Source: Bacteroidales bacterium
GTDB lineage: Bacteria > Bacteroidota > Bacteroidia > Bacteroidales > Paludibacteraceae
DNA: 46,028 bases
NCBI GenBank assembly: GCA_022784645.1
Contig: JALFZG010000029.1
Location: 1 to 46,028 of the forward strand
Direction of reading: 5' to 3'
Shown here: piece after piece, positions 35,610-46,028 of the stretch
How positions within the stretch are numbered: position 1 is the stretch's first letter
Layout: the number at the start of each line of letters is the position of its first letter
Notes under the pieces: model-generated
The model's database searches: none
Seen by the model: only the letters and a program-made list of their open reading frames with translations
What the model was told of the DNA's origin: nothing
Program-made: the position numbers and the translations under genes

Positions 35610-36143
35610 ATGAAAAAGGAAGATAAAACCGCGATTATCGGACAACTCAAGGAGCACCTTTCTGAGTACGCTCACTTCTATGTGGTAAACATCGAGGGTT
35701 TGAACGCTCAGGAGACGAGCGACTTGCGTCGTCAATGCTTCAAGCAGGAAATCAAACTTCTTGTTGTAAAGAACACGCTTTTGAAGAAAGCTCTCGAAGA
35801 GAAAGAACTCGAGGAGAATTTCTTTGATGCTCTCAAGGGTAACACCGCTTTGATGCTTTGCAACACGGGCAATGTACCGGCAAAGCTCATCAAGTCGATT
35901 CGCGACAAGAATAAGAAGAATCCTGATGTTAAACCCGCTCTGAAGGCAGCTTGTGTTGAGGGTGTTACCTATGTAGGTGCACAGCAGCTCGACTTCCTCT
36001 GCTCAATCAAGAGCAAGAACGAACTCATTGCAGATTTGGTTGCATTGCTCCAGAGCCCTGCAAAGAACGTTGTGAGCGCACTCCAGTCTGGAGGAAATAC
36101 TATCCACGGCGTTTTGAAAACGCTTGGAGAACGCGAGGCTTAA
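35610..36143 (+). CDS. rplJ: 50S ribosomal protein L10
   Basis: A 177-residue protein (MKKEDKTAIIGQLKEHLSE) that anchors L7/L12 dimers; LRRQCFKQEIKLLVVKNTLL is the typical rRNA-binding part. Confidence 0.96.
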   Translation: MKKEDKTAIIGQLKEHLSEYAHFYVVNIEGLNAQETSDLRRQCFKQEIKLLVVKNTLLKKALEEKELEENFFDALKGNTALMLCNTGNVPAKLIKSIRDKNKKNPDVKPALKAACVEGVTYVGAQQLDFLCSIKSKNELIADLVALLQSPAKNVVSALQSGGNTIHGVLKTLGEREA

Positions 36144-36199
36144 TCCTCATTCCACCTTTAATTAACTTAATAAAACAAACACATTAAAATTATACGACA

Positions 36200-36577
36200 A
36201 TGGCAGATTTGAAAGCTTTTGCTGAACAACTTGTTAATCTCACCGTTAAGGAAGTTAACGAACTCGCACAGATCCTTAAGGATGAATATGGTATCGAACC
36301 CGCAGCTGCTGCTGTAGCAGTTGCAGCTGGTCCTGCAGCCGCTGCTGCTGAGGCAGTTGAAGAGAAGACCTCTTTCGACGTTATCCTCAAGAGCGCTGGT
36401 GCTGCTAAGCTCGCTATCGTTAAGCTCGTTAAGGAGCAGACCGGTCTCGGCTTGAAGGAAGCTAAGGACCTTGTTGATGGTGCTCCTTCTAAAATCAAAG
36501 AAGGTGTTGATAAGGCTACTGCTGAGGCACTCAAGAAAGTTCTCGAAGAGGGCGGTGCTGAGGTTGAGATCGCTTAA
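36200..36577 (+). CDS. rplL: 50S ribosomal protein L7/L12
   Basis: A 125-residue stalk protein: dimerisation domain, Ala-rich hinge (about residues 34-52) and factor-binding domain ([22 protein letters not shown], then [11 protein letters not shown]). Confidence 0.97.
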   Translation: MADLKAFAEQLVNLTVKEVNELAQILKDEYGIEPAAAAVAVAAGPAAAAAEAVEEKTSFDVILKSAGAAKLAIVKLVKEQTGLGLKEAKDLVDGAPSKIKEGVDKATAEALKKVLEEGGAEVEIA

Positions 36578-36598
36578 TCTTTTCCCTTCAAAATCGAT

Positions 36599-36632
36599 AG
36601 GTTTAGATCCCAAATGGGGTCTAAACCTTTTT
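36599..36632 (+). terminator. terminator/attenuator between rplL and rpoB
   Basis: AGGTTTAGATCCC (36599-36611) pairs with GGGGTCTAAACCT (36616-36628) over 13 bp with one G-T pair, a 4-base loop and a following TTTT. It lies between the ribosomal and polymerase genes, where many bacteria have a leaky attenuator that sets the rpl/rpo ratio. Confidence 0.85.
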
Positions 36633-36726
36633 GTCTTAATAAGACACAATGGTTAAATTATGTTAAAATTACGTAAAATTAACCACTTCCGATACAACTA
36701 TTGTTAAAAACGCTATTAGCAACAAG

Positions 36727-39700
36727 ATGTCAGTTAAGAATCAACAAACGAGAGTCAATTTTGCTTCCGTAAAGAAGCAGATGCCTTTCCCTGACTTTTT
36801 GGACATTCAGCTGAAGAGTTTCCATGAATTCTTCCAGATGGATTCCTCCCCTGAGCAACGTAAAAACGAGGGATTGTATAAAGTTTTCTCTGAGAACTTC
36901 CCTATTTCGGATGCCCGCAATAATTTTTCCCTCGAGTTTCTCGACTATTACATTGACCGCCCTCGCTATACTATTCAAGAGTGTCTGCTTCGCGGTCTGA
37001 CTTATAGTGTGCCCTTGAAAGCTAAACTTAAGCTTTCTTGCAGCGATCCCGATCATGAAGATTTTGATACGGTAATCCAGGATGTATATCTTGGAACGAT
37101 TCCATATATGACCCCCCAAGGTACGTTTGTGATTAATGGTGCAGAGCGCGTAATCGTTTCGCAGTTGCATCGTTCACCGGGTGTGTTCTTCGGTTCGTCG
37201 ATCCACTCTAACGGTACCAAATTGTATTCAGCACGTATCATTCCGTTCCGCGGCTCTTGGATTGAGTTCGCTACGGATATCAATAAGGTAATGTATGCTT
37301 ACATTGACCGTAAGAAGAAATTACCTGTAACCACACTTCTTCGCGCCATAGGATTCGAGAGCGATAAAGATATCCTTGATTGCTTTGATTTGGCAGAAGA
37401 AATCAAAGTAAACAAAACGAATCTTCAGAAATGTATTGGCCGCACGCTTGCAGGTAATGTGATGAAAGCGTGGACGGAGGATTTCGTAGATGAAGATACG
37501 GGTGAGGTTGTAACGATTGAGCGTAATGAGACTATTATCGAGCGTGAAACGAAGCTCGATAAGGAGAATTGCGAGCGTATCCTTGAAGCGGATGTGAAGT
37601 CAATCCTTTTGCATAAAGACTCAACCGAGGAGAACGACTACTCGATTATCTTCAATACTCTCCAGAAAGACCCGACTCGTTCGGAGAAGGAAGCAGTGCT
37701 CTTCATCTATCGCCAGCTTCGCAACGCAGAGCCGGCAGATGATGCTACGGCTCGTGAGGTAATCTTCAACCTCTTCTTCTCTGAGAAGCGCTATGATCTG
37801 GGTGAAGTAGGCCGCTATCGTATTAATCGTAAGCTTGGTCTTACCACCGATATGGATGTGAAGACGCTTACGAAGGAGGATATGATTGAGATTATCAAGT
37901 ATTTGGTAAAACTCACCAACTCCAATGCAGAAGTTGACGATATCGACCACCTCTCCAACCGCCGTGTTCGTACTGCCGGTGAGCAGCTCTACAACCAGTT
38001 CGGTATCGGTCTTGCACGTATGAGCCGCACCATTCGCGAGCGCATGAATGTTCGTGATAATGAGGTGTTTACGCCTACTGACTTGATCAACGCTAAGGCC
38101 ATCTCATCTGTAATCAACAGCTACTTCGGAACGAACGCTCTTTCGCAGTTCATGGATCAGCAGAATCCGCTTGCTGAAATTACTCATAAGCGCCGTATGT
38201 CGGCTCTTGGCCCTGGTGGTTTGAGCCGCGACCGTGCAGGTTTTGAGGTGCGAGACGTACACTATACCCATTATGGCCGTCTCTGCCCGATTGAGACGCC
38301 GGAGGGCCCGAATATCGGTTTGATTTCGTCGCTCTGTATTTATGCAAAGATTAATAGCCTTGGCTTTATCGAAACGCCGTATCGTAAGGCATCCAATGGT
38401 AAAGTGGATCTTACCGACAAGGGTATTATCTACCTCACGGCAGAGGACGAGGAGAACTACACGGTAGCTCAAGGTAACGCTCCTCTCGATGATGAAGGTA
38501 AGTTCATCCGTACGCGCGTAAAATCCAGATATAAAGAGGATTATCCGGTGGTAACGCCTGACGAAGTAGGCTTGATGGACGTAGCTCCGTCTCAGATTGC
38601 CTCTATCGCAGCAGCCCTTATTCCGTTCCTTGAGCACGATGATGCTCACCGCGCGCTCATGGGCTCGAACATGATGCGCCAGGCTGTTCCTCTGCTTCGT
38701 CCGGAAGCACCAATCGTAGGTACCGGTATTGAGAGCCAATTGATAGAAGATAGCCGTACGCAGATCACAGCAGAAGGCGAGGGTGAGGTAACGTATGTGG
38801 ATGCTGATAAGATATGCATTCGTTACGACCGCACCGATGCGGAGGATTTCATCAGCTTCGACCCTGCAGAGAAAGAGTACCGCATGCCTAAGTTCCAGAA
38901 AACGAACCAGAATACGACCATCGACTTGCATCCTATCGTACGCAAGGGTGACCGCGTAGAGGCGGGCCAAATTCTTACGGAAGGGTATGCAACTCAAGCT
39001 GGCGAATTGGCGCTCGGTAAGAACCTCAAGGTTGCGTATATTCCTTGGAAAGGATATAACTATGAGGATGCTATCGTATTGTCAGAGCGTATTGTTCGCG
39101 AAGATATGTTCACTTCGGTTCACGTGGTAGAGGAGATCCTCGAAGTGCGCGAAACGAAGCGTGGTATGGAGGAGTTCACCTCGGATATCCCGAATGTATC
39201 AGAGGAAGCAACGCGCAACCTCGATGAGCACGGTATCATTCGCATTGGTGCACATATTGAGCCGGGCGATATCATCGTAGGTAAGATCACACCGAAGGGC
39301 GAATCGGATCCATCTCCTGAAGAGAAGTTGTTGAAGGCCATCTTCGGCGAAAAGGCAGGCGATGTGAAGGATGCTTCGCTGAAAGCGAGCCCTTCGCTCG
39401 ATGGTGTAGTTGTGGCTAAGAATCTGTATAAGCGTCGTATCAAAGATCGCCAGGAGAAGCAGCAGGAGAAAGTCCAGATTGCGGATCTTGATCAGAAGAA
39501 CAACGAAGCTTGCGAAGCACTCAAGCAAGAACTCGTACGCAAACTGCTCGTACTCACCGCAGAGAAGATGTCGGCTGGCGTAAAGGACTTCATGGGTACG
39601 GAATTGGTAGCCAAAGGAACGCCGTTTACCGAGGGTAACCTGATGCAGATTGATTATGCAACGGTGCTGCTGAATAAGTGGACGACCGATGAGAAGAAGA

Positions 39701-40539
39701 ACGACCTCATCCGACGCTGCATCATGAACTACCTGATCAAGCTCAAAGAATATGACGCCCGCTTGAAGCGCGAGAAATACAATATCACCATCGGTGATGA
39801 ACTGCCGAATGGCATCATCGAGATGGCTAAAGTATATATTGCTAAGCGTCGTAAGATCCGCGTAGGTGATAAGATGGCAGGTCGCCACGGCAACAAGGGT
39901 ATCGTATCGAAGATCGTGCGCGTAGAGGATATGCCGTTCTTGGCAGATGGTACGCCTGTAGATATCGTATTGAACCCGCTGGGTGTGCCTTCTCGTATGA
40001 ATATCGGCCAGATTTTCGAGGCAGTGCTCGGTTGGGCAGGTCACGAGTTGGGCGTGAAGTTCGCAACGCCAATCTTTGATGGCTGCACGATGGACGCTCT
40101 GGATGAGTGGACCGACAAAGCCGGCCTTCCGCGTTCGGGTAAGACCTACCTCTATGATGGCGGCACGGGCGAGATGTTTGACCAGCCGGCTACCGTAGGT
40201 GTGACCTACTTCATGAAGCTCGGTCACATGGTTGACGATAAGATGCACGCTCGTTCGATTGGCCCGTACAGCCTTATTACGCAGCAGCCGCTTGGAGGTA
40301 AGGCACAGTTCGGCGGTCAGCGTTTCGGTGAGATGGAGGTTTGGGCGCTCGAGGCATTCGGAGCTGCACACGTTCTCCAGGAGATTCTTACCGTGAAGTC
40401 TGATGACGTAACCGGTCGCGCACGCACCTATGAAGCCATCGTTAAGGGTGAAGCGTTCCCAACACCAGGCTTGCCTGAGTCGTTCAACGTTCTCCTCCAC
40501 GAGCTCCAGGGTCTCGCACTCTCCTTTAAGATGGAATAA
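36727..40539 (+). CDS. rpoB: DNA-directed RNA polymerase subunit beta
   Basis: A 1270-residue protein. The rifampicin region at about residues 470-505 reads [19 protein letters not shown] then [15 protein letters not shown], and the usual rifampicin-contact residues (Gln, Asp, His, Arg, Ser) are present, so no resistance change is visible. [12 protein letters not shown] and the C-terminal [19 protein letters not shown] are complete. Leader 36633-36726 contains only AT-rich sequence. Confidence 0.98.
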   Translation: MSVKNQQTRVNFASVKKQMPFPDFLDIQLKSFHEFFQMDSSPEQRKNEGLYKVFSENFPISDARNNFSLEFLDYYIDRPRYTIQECLLRGLTYSVPLKAKLKLSCSDPDHEDFDTVIQDVYLGTIPYMTPQGTFVINGAERVIVSQLHRSPGVFFGSSIHSNGTKLYSARIIPFRGSWIEFATDINKVMYAYIDRKKKLPVTTLLRAIGFESDKDILDCFDLAEEIKVNKTNLQKCIGRTLAGNVMKAWTEDFVDEDTGEVVTIERNETIIERETKLDKENCERILEADVKSILLHKDSTEENDYSIIFNTLQKDPTRSEKEAVLFIYRQLRNAEPADDATAREVIFNLFFSEKRYDLGEVGRYRINRKLGLTTDMDVKTLTKEDMIEIIKYLVKLTNSNAEVDDIDHLSNRRVRTAGEQLYNQFGIGLARMSRTIRERMNVRDNEVFTPTDLINAKAISSVINSYFGTNALSQFMDQQNPLAEITHKRRMSALGPGGLSRDRAGFEVRDVHYTHYGRLCPIETPEGPNIGLISSLCIYAKINSLGFIETPYRKASNGKVDLTDKGIIYLTAEDEENYTVAQGNAPLDDEGKFIRTRVKSRYKEDYPVVTPDEVGLMDVAPSQIASIAAALIPFLEHDDAHRALMGSNMMRQAVPLLRPEAPIVGTGIESQLIEDSRTQITAEGEGEVTYVDADKICIRYDRTDAEDFISFDPAEKEYRMPKFQKTNQNTTIDLHPIVRKGDRVEAGQILTEGYATQAGELALGKNLKVAYIPWKGYNYEDAIVLSERIVREDMFTSVHVVEEILEVRETKRGMEEFTSDIPNVSEEATRNLDEHGIIRIGAHIEPGDIIVGKITPKGESDPSPEEKLLKAIFGEKAGDVKDASLKASPSLDGVVVAKNLYKRRIKDRQEKQQEKVQIADLDQKNNEACEALKQELVRKLLVLTAEKMSAGVKDFMGTELVAKGTPFTEGNLMQIDYATVLLNKWTTDEKKNDLIRRCIMNYLIKLKEYDARLKREKYNITIGDELPNGIIEMAKVYIAKRRKIRVGDKMAGRHGNKGIVSKIVRVEDMPFLADGTPVDIVLNPLGVPSRMNIGQIFEAVLGWAGHELGVKFATPIFDGCTMDALDEWTDKAGLPRSGKTYLYDGGTGEMFDQPATVGVTYFMKLGHMVDDKMHARSIGPYSLITQQPLGGKAQFGGQRFGEMEVWALEAFGAAHVLQEILTVKSDDVTGRARTYEAIVKGEAFPTPGLPESFNVLLHELQGLALSFKME

Positions 40540-40571
40540 TCAGGTTTCGTAGAATCTTTAATCTTAAAAAA

Positions 40572-43500
40572 ATGGCATTTAAACAAGATAATAAAAAGAA
40601 CGGCTTCACGAAAGTGACCATCGGTTTGGCTTCTCCTGACGAAATCTTGCGTCAGTCGAGTGGCGAGGTTCTGAAGCCTGAAACGATTAACTACCGCACC
40701 TACAAGCCCGAACGCGATGGCTTGTTCTGCGAGCGCATTTTCGGTCCCTCGAAAGACTATGAGTGCTCCTGCGGTAAGTATAAGCGTATTAAATATAAAG
40801 GTATCACGTGCGAGCGATGCGGTGTAGAAGTAACGGAGAAGAAAGTGCGCCGCGAGCGCATGGGCCATATCCGTTTGGTAGTACCTATCGCACATATATG
40901 GTACCTGCGCAGCTTGCCTTCTAAGATGGCTGCCCTCTTGGGTATCCCTACCAAAAAACTGGAAATGGTGATCTACTATGAGAAGTATATCATCATCCAA
41001 GCCGGTGAATTGGAGGGTAAGGAACTCGACGATGAGCCGATCGAGAACGGCATGCTCCTCGATGAGGACCAATATCAGGAGATCTTGGGTATGCTCTCCG
41101 AGGGCAATGCTCTTCTGGAGGACGACGACCCGAAGAAGTTCATCGCTAAGATGGGTGCTGAGGCTATTTATGATATGCTCGTGAAGATCGACCTCGACCA
41201 GCTCTCATATGATCTCCGCGACCGTGCGCAGACTGACAGCTCTGTACAGCGTAAGACCGAGGCGCTCAAGCGTTTGAACGTAGTGGAATCATTCCGTATG
41301 TCAAAGGATCGCAACCGTCCGGAATGGATGATTCTGAAGGTGATCCCCGTGACGCCTCCGGAGCTTCGTCCGCTCGTACCGCTGGATGGTGGCCGCTTTG
41401 CTACCTCTGACCTCAACGACCTCTATCGCCGTGTGATTATCCGTAACAACCGCCTGAAGAGATTGATGGAAATCAAGGCTCCGGATGTGATTCTGCGCAA
41501 CGAGAAGCGTATGCTTCAGGAAGCAGTAGACTCGCTCTTCGATAACTCGAAGAAAACCACGGCTGTAAAGTCGGAGGCTAACCGTCCGCTCAAGTCGCTC
41601 TCTGACTCGCTCAAGGGTAAGCAGGGCCGCTTCCGTCAAAACCTCCTCGGTAAACGTGTGGACTACTCCGCTCGTTCGGTTATCGTGGTTGGTCCGGAGC
41701 TGAAGATGCACGAGTGCGGTCTGCCTAAGGATATGGCTGCTGAATTGTATAAGCCGTTTATCATCCGTAAGCTCATCGAGCGCGGTATTGTTAAGACGGT
41801 TAAATCGGCTAAGAAAATCATCGACCGTAAAGACCCGGTTGTGATGGATATTTTGGAACACGTTATTGAGGGTCACCCCGTATTGCTCAACCGTGCTCCT
41901 ACGCTTCACCGCTTGGGTGTGCAGGCTTTCCAGCCGCGTCTGATTGAGGGCAAGGCTATCCAGCTCCACCCGCTCGCATGTACGGCATTCAATGCTGACT
42001 TCGATGGCGACCAGATGGCTGTGCACTTGCCGCTATCTAACGAGGCTATCCTCGAGGCACAGCTGCTCATGCTCGGTTCGCATAATATCCTTAACCCCGC
42101 TAATGGTGATCCTATCACCGTTCCTTCTCAGGATATGGTGCTTGGTCTCTATTATATCACCAAGGAGCGTCCGGGAGCCAAGGGTGAAGGACTCGTGTTC
42201 TACTCGCCGGATGAGGCTACTATCGCGCTCAACGAGAAGAAAGTGGATATTCACGCTCGCATCAAGGTGCGCATGCCGAGTGGCGAGATGCTCGAGACTA
42301 CGCCTGGCCGCTTGATGGTAAACGCGCTTATTCCTGATGAGGTTGGGTATGTCAATAAGGTCCTTAAGAAAGGTGCTCTCAAGGAGGTTATCGGTAAGGT
42401 TATCAAGGCTTGTGGCGTAGCTCGTACGGCTATCTTCCTTGATGACATCAAGAACATGGGTTATTACATGGCCTTCAAGGGCGGTCTGTCGTTTGCCCTC
42501 AATGATATCATTATTCCGGAAGAGAAGAAGGAGATGATTGCTCAGGGTAACGCTGCTATTGAGGAGGTGATGGACTCGTTCTACATGGGTGAGATCTCGG
42601 ATAACGACCGATACAATAAGGTCATCGGTATATGGGATAAGGTGGATAACGACCTTACCGGTGTGCTGATGAAGCAGATGGAGGAAGCAGACCAAGGCTT
42701 CAATGCCGTATATATGATGATGGACTCCGGTGCTCGTGGTTCTAAGGGACAGATTAAGCAGTTGTCGGGTATCCGCGGTTTGATGGCTAAACCTCAGAAA
42801 GCGGGTGGTGGCGACGGACGTTCGTATATTGAAAACCCGATTCTCTCCAACTTCAAGGAGGGTATGTCGGTGCTCGAGTACTTCATCGGTACCCATGGTG
42901 CTCGTAAGGGTCTTACCGATACGGCTCTTAAGACGGCAGATGCCGGTTATCTGACTCGTCGTCTTGTGGATGTCAGCCACGATGTGATCATCACCGAAGA
43001 GGACTGCGGTACGCTCCGCGGATTGCGCGCTACTGAGATCAAACACGGTGATACCATCGATGAGACTCTCTTCGACCGCATCCTTGGCCGCGTAAGTGTG
43101 CACGATGTATATGACCATGAGAATAATCTCATAGTCTCAGCAGGTGATGAGATCCGCGAGCCGGAGGCACAGCGCATCGTAGATGCAGGCATCGAGGCTG
43201 TGGAGATTCGTTCGGTATTGACTTGCGAAGCCAAACATGGTGTATGTGCTAAGTGCTATGGCCGTAACTTGGCTACTCGTAAGATGGTGCAGAAGGGCGA
43301 GGCTGTCGGTGTGATTGCTGCTCAGGCAATTGGCGAGCCGGGTACGCAGCTTACCCTCCGTACGTTCCACTCTGGTGGTGTGGCTGGTAATGCCGCTACG
43401 GAGAACTCTTATTCCACCGGTCAGGCGGGTAAGATCACCTTCGAGGATCTGCGTACGATTGAGGCTGAGACCAATAATGGTAAAGAAACGATTGTAGTAA

Positions 43501-44843
43501 GCCGTCAGACGGAGTTGCGTCTTGTTGACGAAGCTACCGGAGTGGTGCTCACCACCTTCAATATCCCATACGCTTCCAAGCTCTTCGTTACGGAAGGTCA
43601 GGTTTGCGAGAAGGGAACTAAGGTTTGCGAGTGGGATCCGTTCAACGCTACTATCGTAATCGAACATACGGGTAAACTCGTTTTGAACAACGTGATTGAA
43701 GGCGTAACCTGCAAGACAGAGACGGATGACGTTACGGGCTTGAAGGATACAACCATCATCGAATCGAAGGAGCAGCGCACGCGTATTCCGGAGGCAATGA
43801 TTTTCGAGAAGGGGGCTGACGAACCGATTCGTACATATACCTTGCCTGTAGGCGCTCACTTGCAGCTGGCAGATGGTGAGAAGGTCAAGCCGGGTATGTT
43901 GCTCGTGAAGATTCCGCGTACCATGGGCTCGGCATCGGATATTACCGGCGGTCTGCCGCGCGTAACCGAGTTGCTGGAGGCTCGTAACCCCTCGAACCAG
44001 GCTGTCGTAGCTGAGATTGATGGTGAGGTAATCATGGGCCATATCAAACGTGGTAACCGTGAGCTTATCCTTAGGGCTCGTATGGGCGAAGAGAAGAAGT
44101 ACCTCATTCCGCTTACCAAGCAGATCCTTGTGCAGGAAGGCGACTATGTACATGCTGGTACGGCTCTCTCTGAAGGCGCTATCACGCCCGAGTCGATACT
44201 TGCTATCAAGGGCCCGACTGCCGTTCAGGATTATATCGTAAACGAGGTTCAGTCTGTATATCGTCTGCAGGGTGTAAAGATCAACGACAAGCACTTTGAG
44301 ATTATCGTACGTCAGATGATGCGTAAGGTAAATATCCTTGAGGCTGGCGATACGCGCTTCTTGGAGGCACAGATGGTGGATAAGGCCGATGTGCTTGAGG
44401 AGAACGATCGTATCTGGGGTCGTAAGGTGGTTACCGATGCCGGTGACTCGGAGGTTCTTAAGAAAGGCCAGATTGTCAGCGCACGTCGTCTGCATGATGA
44501 GAACTCGTTGTTGCGCAGAAAAGACCGCAAGTTGGTTGTTGCACGCGATGCTGTATGCGCTACGTATGAGCAGAAGCTCCAGGGTATCACACGTGCTGCT
44601 CTCGGTACGAAGTCGTTCATCTCGGCTGCTTCGTTCCAGGAGACCACGAAGGTGCTCAACGAGGCGGCTATCATGGGACGCGTTGACCATCTTGAGGGTA
44701 TGAAGGAGAACGTTATCTTCGGTAACCTTATCCCTGCTGGTACCGGCTTGCGTGATTTCCAGAAGATCATAGTGCAGAACAAGGAAGAGTTTGCTGCTAT
44801 CCAAGCCGCTCGCGAAGCACAGGAGATGCTCAGTCGTTTCTAA
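40572..44843 (+). CDS. rpoC: DNA-directed RNA polymerase subunit beta'
   Basis: A 1423-residue protein with the N-terminal zinc finger ([20 protein letters not shown], about residues 64-83), the catalytic NADFDGDQM near residue 475, the second zinc site [14 protein letters not shown] near 885-900, and the trigger-loop region [19 protein letters not shown]. Length fits the phylum. It is 32 bp after rpoB and followed by a strong terminator. Confidence 0.98.
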   Translation: MAFKQDNKKNGFTKVTIGLASPDEILRQSSGEVLKPETINYRTYKPERDGLFCERIFGPSKDYECSCGKYKRIKYKGITCERCGVEVTEKKVRRERMGHIRLVVPIAHIWYLRSLPSKMAALLGIPTKKLEMVIYYEKYIIIQAGELEGKELDDEPIENGMLLDEDQYQEILGMLSEGNALLEDDDPKKFIAKMGAEAIYDMLVKIDLDQLSYDLRDRAQTDSSVQRKTEALKRLNVVESFRMSKDRNRPEWMILKVIPVTPPELRPLVPLDGGRFATSDLNDLYRRVIIRNNRLKRLMEIKAPDVILRNEKRMLQEAVDSLFDNSKKTTAVKSEANRPLKSLSDSLKGKQGRFRQNLLGKRVDYSARSVIVVGPELKMHECGLPKDMAAELYKPFIIRKLIERGIVKTVKSAKKIIDRKDPVVMDILEHVIEGHPVLLNRAPTLHRLGVQAFQPRLIEGKAIQLHPLACTAFNADFDGDQMAVHLPLSNEAILEAQLLMLGSHNILNPANGDPITVPSQDMVLGLYYITKERPGAKGEGLVFYSPDEATIALNEKKVDIHARIKVRMPSGEMLETTPGRLMVNALIPDEVGYVNKVLKKGALKEVIGKVIKACGVARTAIFLDDIKNMGYYMAFKGGLSFALNDIIIPEEKKEMIAQGNAAIEEVMDSFYMGEISDNDRYNKVIGIWDKVDNDLTGVLMKQMEEADQGFNAVYMMMDSGARGSKGQIKQLSGIRGLMAKPQKAGGGDGRSYIENPILSNFKEGMSVLEYFIGTHGARKGLTDTALKTADAGYLTRRLVDVSHDVIITEEDCGTLRGLRATEIKHGDTIDETLFDRILGRVSVHDVYDHENNLIVSAGDEIREPEAQRIVDAGIEAVEIRSVLTCEAKHGVCAKCYGRNLATRKMVQKGEAVGVIAAQAIGEPGTQLTLRTFHSGGVAGNAATENSYSTGQAGKITFEDLRTIEAETNNGKETIVVSRQTELRLVDEATGVVLTTFNIPYASKLFVTEGQVCEKGTKVCEWDPFNATIVIEHTGKLVLNNVIEGVTCKTETDDVTGLKDTTIIESKEQRTRIPEAMIFEKGADEPIRTYTLPVGAHLQLADGEKVKPGMLLVKIPRTMGSASDITGGLPRVTELLEARNPSNQAVVAEIDGEVIMGHIKRGNRELILRARMGEEKKYLIPLTKQILVQEGDYVHAGTALSEGAITPESILAIKGPTAVQDYIVNEVQSVYRLQGVKINDKHFEIIVRQMMRKVNILEAGDTRFLEAQMVDKADVLEENDRIWGRKVVTDAGDSEVLKKGQIVSARRLHDENSLLRRKDRKLVVARDAVCATYEQKLQGITRAALGTKSFISAASFQETTKVLNEAAIMGRVDHLEGMKENVIFGNLIPAGTGLRDFQKIIVQNKEEFAAIQAAREAQEMLSRF

Positions 44844-44901
44844 TCCTGTTTGATTGAACTGACTAAGTCGGATACCTCTGACAAATAGTCCAATAATATT
44901 C

Positions 44902-44938
44902 AGACTGCCGGAATCCCTCCGGCAGTCTGTTTTTTTTG
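44902..44938 (+). terminator. Rho-independent terminator after rpoC
   Basis: AGACTGCCGGA (44902-44912) and TCCGGCAGTCT (44918-44928) form an 11-bp perfect stem with a 5-base loop, followed by GTTTTTTTT. It is the clearest terminator in the window and ends the tRNA-tuf-rpoBC transcript. Confidence 0.95.
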
Positions 44939-44963
44939 TCACTATCGCTGTGTGTGTCGTTAT

Positions 44964-45175
44964 CCTTACTCAAAAATGTGTAACGCTCGCTTCGCCCATT
45001 GCTCGAAAAATAGACACCTTACTCAAAAATATGTAACGTTTGTAACGTTTGTAACGCTTTGACATAAATGCAAACGCGTTACTGCACTGTTTGTAACGTT
45101 CGCTCCGCTCACTGCTTCGTCGCTGCGCGCCTCGCTGTTTTGACGTAAATGCCAATACGTGACTGCACTATTTGT
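44964..45175. repeat. TGTAACG-rich repeat block with 37-bp direct repeats
   Basis: The block holds CCTTACTCAAAAATGTGTAACG and a second copy with TAGACACC in front, then TTTGTAACG units like those at 27463-27540. Two 37-bp direct repeats start at 45058 and 45139 (TTTGAC, TAAATGC, ACTGCACT words), 81 bp apart with 31 of 37 bases identical. No supported gene; long frames over it lack any recognisable protein feature. Confidence 0.7.
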
Positions 45176-45477
45176 GCGTTTTGAAGTAAATCTTTCAGAT
45201 TTCTGCATATACTATCAGCAGCCAACAAACAATACGCCGGAACTCGCACTTCGGATTGGCTACATGCAGCAGAATCTGCCGCATCTCTTACTGCTCGCTT
45301 ATAGTGCTGTCGCGTTTTCTTGCCTCCTTGACTACCTCGCTCCCTACTTTCGCGGGTGCCGCTGTAGTGATATCGCAGCAGCGAGGAGCTATGCTTACGT
45401 TTGTATAAGGCATTCGTGTGACGAATGCCCCCAGCAGCCCCATCAGCGCCGCCCCTCTCTTCCCTGTAGCCCCCGTT
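45176..45477. other. gene-free interval with one strong hairpin
   Basis: I see no supported gene. The only clear structure is a perfect hairpin, GGCATTCGT (45409-45417) and ACGAATGCC (45421-45429) with a GTG loop and no T-run. The open frames crossing the stretch have compositions unlike real proteins of this genome. Confidence 0.6.
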
Positions 45478-45631
45478 CATCGCTCGTTCATCGCTCGTTC
45501 ATCGCACTATCATCGCACCTGCATCACACGTTCATCGCTCGTTCATCGCACTACCATCGCACCTGCATCGCACGTACATCGCCCGTACATTGCACTCTCA
45601 TTACACATACAGCCTACGTACAGCACACGTA
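45478..45631. repeat. 11-bp phased repeat array, fourteen units
   Basis: Fourteen 11-bp units in perfect register: catcgctcgtt twice, catcgcactat, catcgcacctg, catcacacgtt, catcgctcgtt, catcgcactac, catcgcacctg, catcgcacgta, catcgcccgta, cattgcactct, cattacacata, cagcctacgta, cagcacacgta. Positions 1 (C), 2 (A) and 8 (C) are invariant in all fourteen, position 6 is C in thirteen, and positions 7, 9 and 11 vary. Consensus CATCGCACGTN. Diverged units flank it on both sides (tagcccccgtt before; attcgtgcgta, tttttacgtgt after). There are no spacers between units, so this is not a CRISPR array. A partial higher-order repeat is visible (units 2-4 resemble units 6-8). Confidence 0.92.
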
Positions 45632-45751
45632 ATTCGTGCGTATTTTTACGTGTAAACTACGTGCGAACAGTTTCCTCTGGAGTAGGTGTTGGCTTCTCGC
45701 GTGCGCGCGTTTCCTTAAATATAATTAATTATAGAAAAACTCTTAGGGTAG

Positions 45752-45771
45752 GGGGTGTAATCGTACACCCC
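45752..45771 (+). terminator. hairpin, possible terminator
   Basis: GGGGTGTA (45752-45759) and TACACCCC (45764-45771) form a perfect 8-bp stem with an ATCG loop, followed by TTTCC. It lies between the 11-bp array and the last promoter. The T-run is short, so terminator function is uncertain. Around it, 45632-45927 holds no gene I can support. Confidence 0.4.
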
Positions 45772-45927
45772 TTTCCTGCTGCTAAATCCGAATTAGCAAA
45801 ATGAGGGTATTTTCGCAAAAACGAGAGCATAAAAGACAACGTCGAAAAGTGTTGTAAAATTGCACCTACTGAAAATCAGCGAATTACAAAGAAAATGCAT
45901 TTTTTCTTAAAAATAATTACGAAAATA

Positions 45928-45959
45928 TTTGGTCAATTCAGAAAAAAGCAGTAATTTTG
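45928..45959 (+). promoter_or_regulatory. strong stable-RNA-type promoter at window end
   Basis: TTTG at 45928-45931 and TAATTTTG at 45952-45959, 20 bases apart, in a context nearly identical to the tRNA-cluster promoter at 31601. The transcript would begin near 45967 and runs out of the window; its first bases contain a hairpin GGTTGC-AGCG-GCAACC (45984-45999). The product is not visible. Confidence 0.85.
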
Positions 45960-46028
45960 CACTCGCTTTCGAAAAGGAAGCATGGTTGCAGCGGCAACCG
46001 CCCGTACTGAAAAGCTGGAAACGCACGG

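Noticed and set aside
45109..45480. Minus-strand 123-codon open frame
   Set aside because: Low-complexity Arg/Gly/Ser-rich product over repeat DNA, no family resemblance, no promoter.
45478..45631. The 11-bp array as a CRISPR
   Set aside because: Units are 11 bp, contiguous and without spacers; no cas genes are present in the window.
45159..45804. Plus-strand open frames of 128 and 157 codons over the 11-bp array
   Set aside because: Their His/Ser/Arg-rich periodic sequence simply reflects the DNA repeat read with a 33-bp period; no upstream promoter or start context supports them.

Overview
The window looks like a chromosome segment of a Bacteroidales bacterium (phylum Bacteroidota); I cannot resolve the genus. 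Four things point there. Seven promoters have the Bacteroidetes form TTTG-N20-TAnnTTTG (one with ATTG), usually followed by CA. Nearly all genes lack a Shine-Dalgarno sequence and have A-rich leaders. The ribosomal proteins L36 and S14 are of the zinc-free type. Many families (PadR/PspC pair, tandem deoxynucleoside kinases, tRNA-tuf-tRNA layout) are typical of the phylum.

Layout. 1-2600: accessory end, with the 3' part of an IS4-type transposase running into a glycosyltransferase that looks cut short, and a Wzt-like polysaccharide-export ATPase. 2824-3242: two small overlapping unknown genes behind a good promoter. 3243-3631: a gene-free interval packed with repeats (an 11-bp-phased array with an inverted half, a perfect stem-loop, five copies of a 22-bp repeat). 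3632-4582: alpha/beta hydrolase. 4780-6960: a leftward PspC / PadR / 20-codon peptide / large PspC operon. 7060-8491: guanine deaminase with a hairpin-rich leader. 8693-27440: the str-S10-spc-alpha superoperon from rpsL to rplQ, with fusA, secY, map, infA and rpoA, and several intercistronic hairpins. 27441-28056: second repeat-rich gene-free interval. 28057-31553: secreted beta-lactamase-like serine hydrolase, two tandem deoxynucleoside kinases and a XerC/D recombinase. 31601-44938: tRNA-Thr, Tyr, Gly, Thr, tuf, tRNA-Trp, secE, nusG, rplKAJL, rpoBC, ending in a strong terminator. 44939-46028: third repeat-rich gene-free interval, ending in a strong promoter whose product lies outside the window.

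The core is translation and transcription machinery: almost half of the ribosomal proteins, two elongation factors, IF-1, RNA polymerase alpha, beta and beta', NusG, the SecY/SecE translocon and methionine aminopeptidase, probably made from a few long transcripts.

The most unusual signal is non-coding. Four intergenic arrays (3313-3470, 27613-27667, 27836-27890, 45478-45631) are built of 11-bp units placed head to tail without gaps, most units starting with the word CATYG while the rest of the unit drifts. The longest has 14 units in perfect register. Two of the repeat-rich intervals share an order: terminator, TGTAACG-rich block, 11-bp array, then a promoter with the extended core GCAGTAnnTTTGCAC. 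I know of no described element of this form, but I could not search for one.
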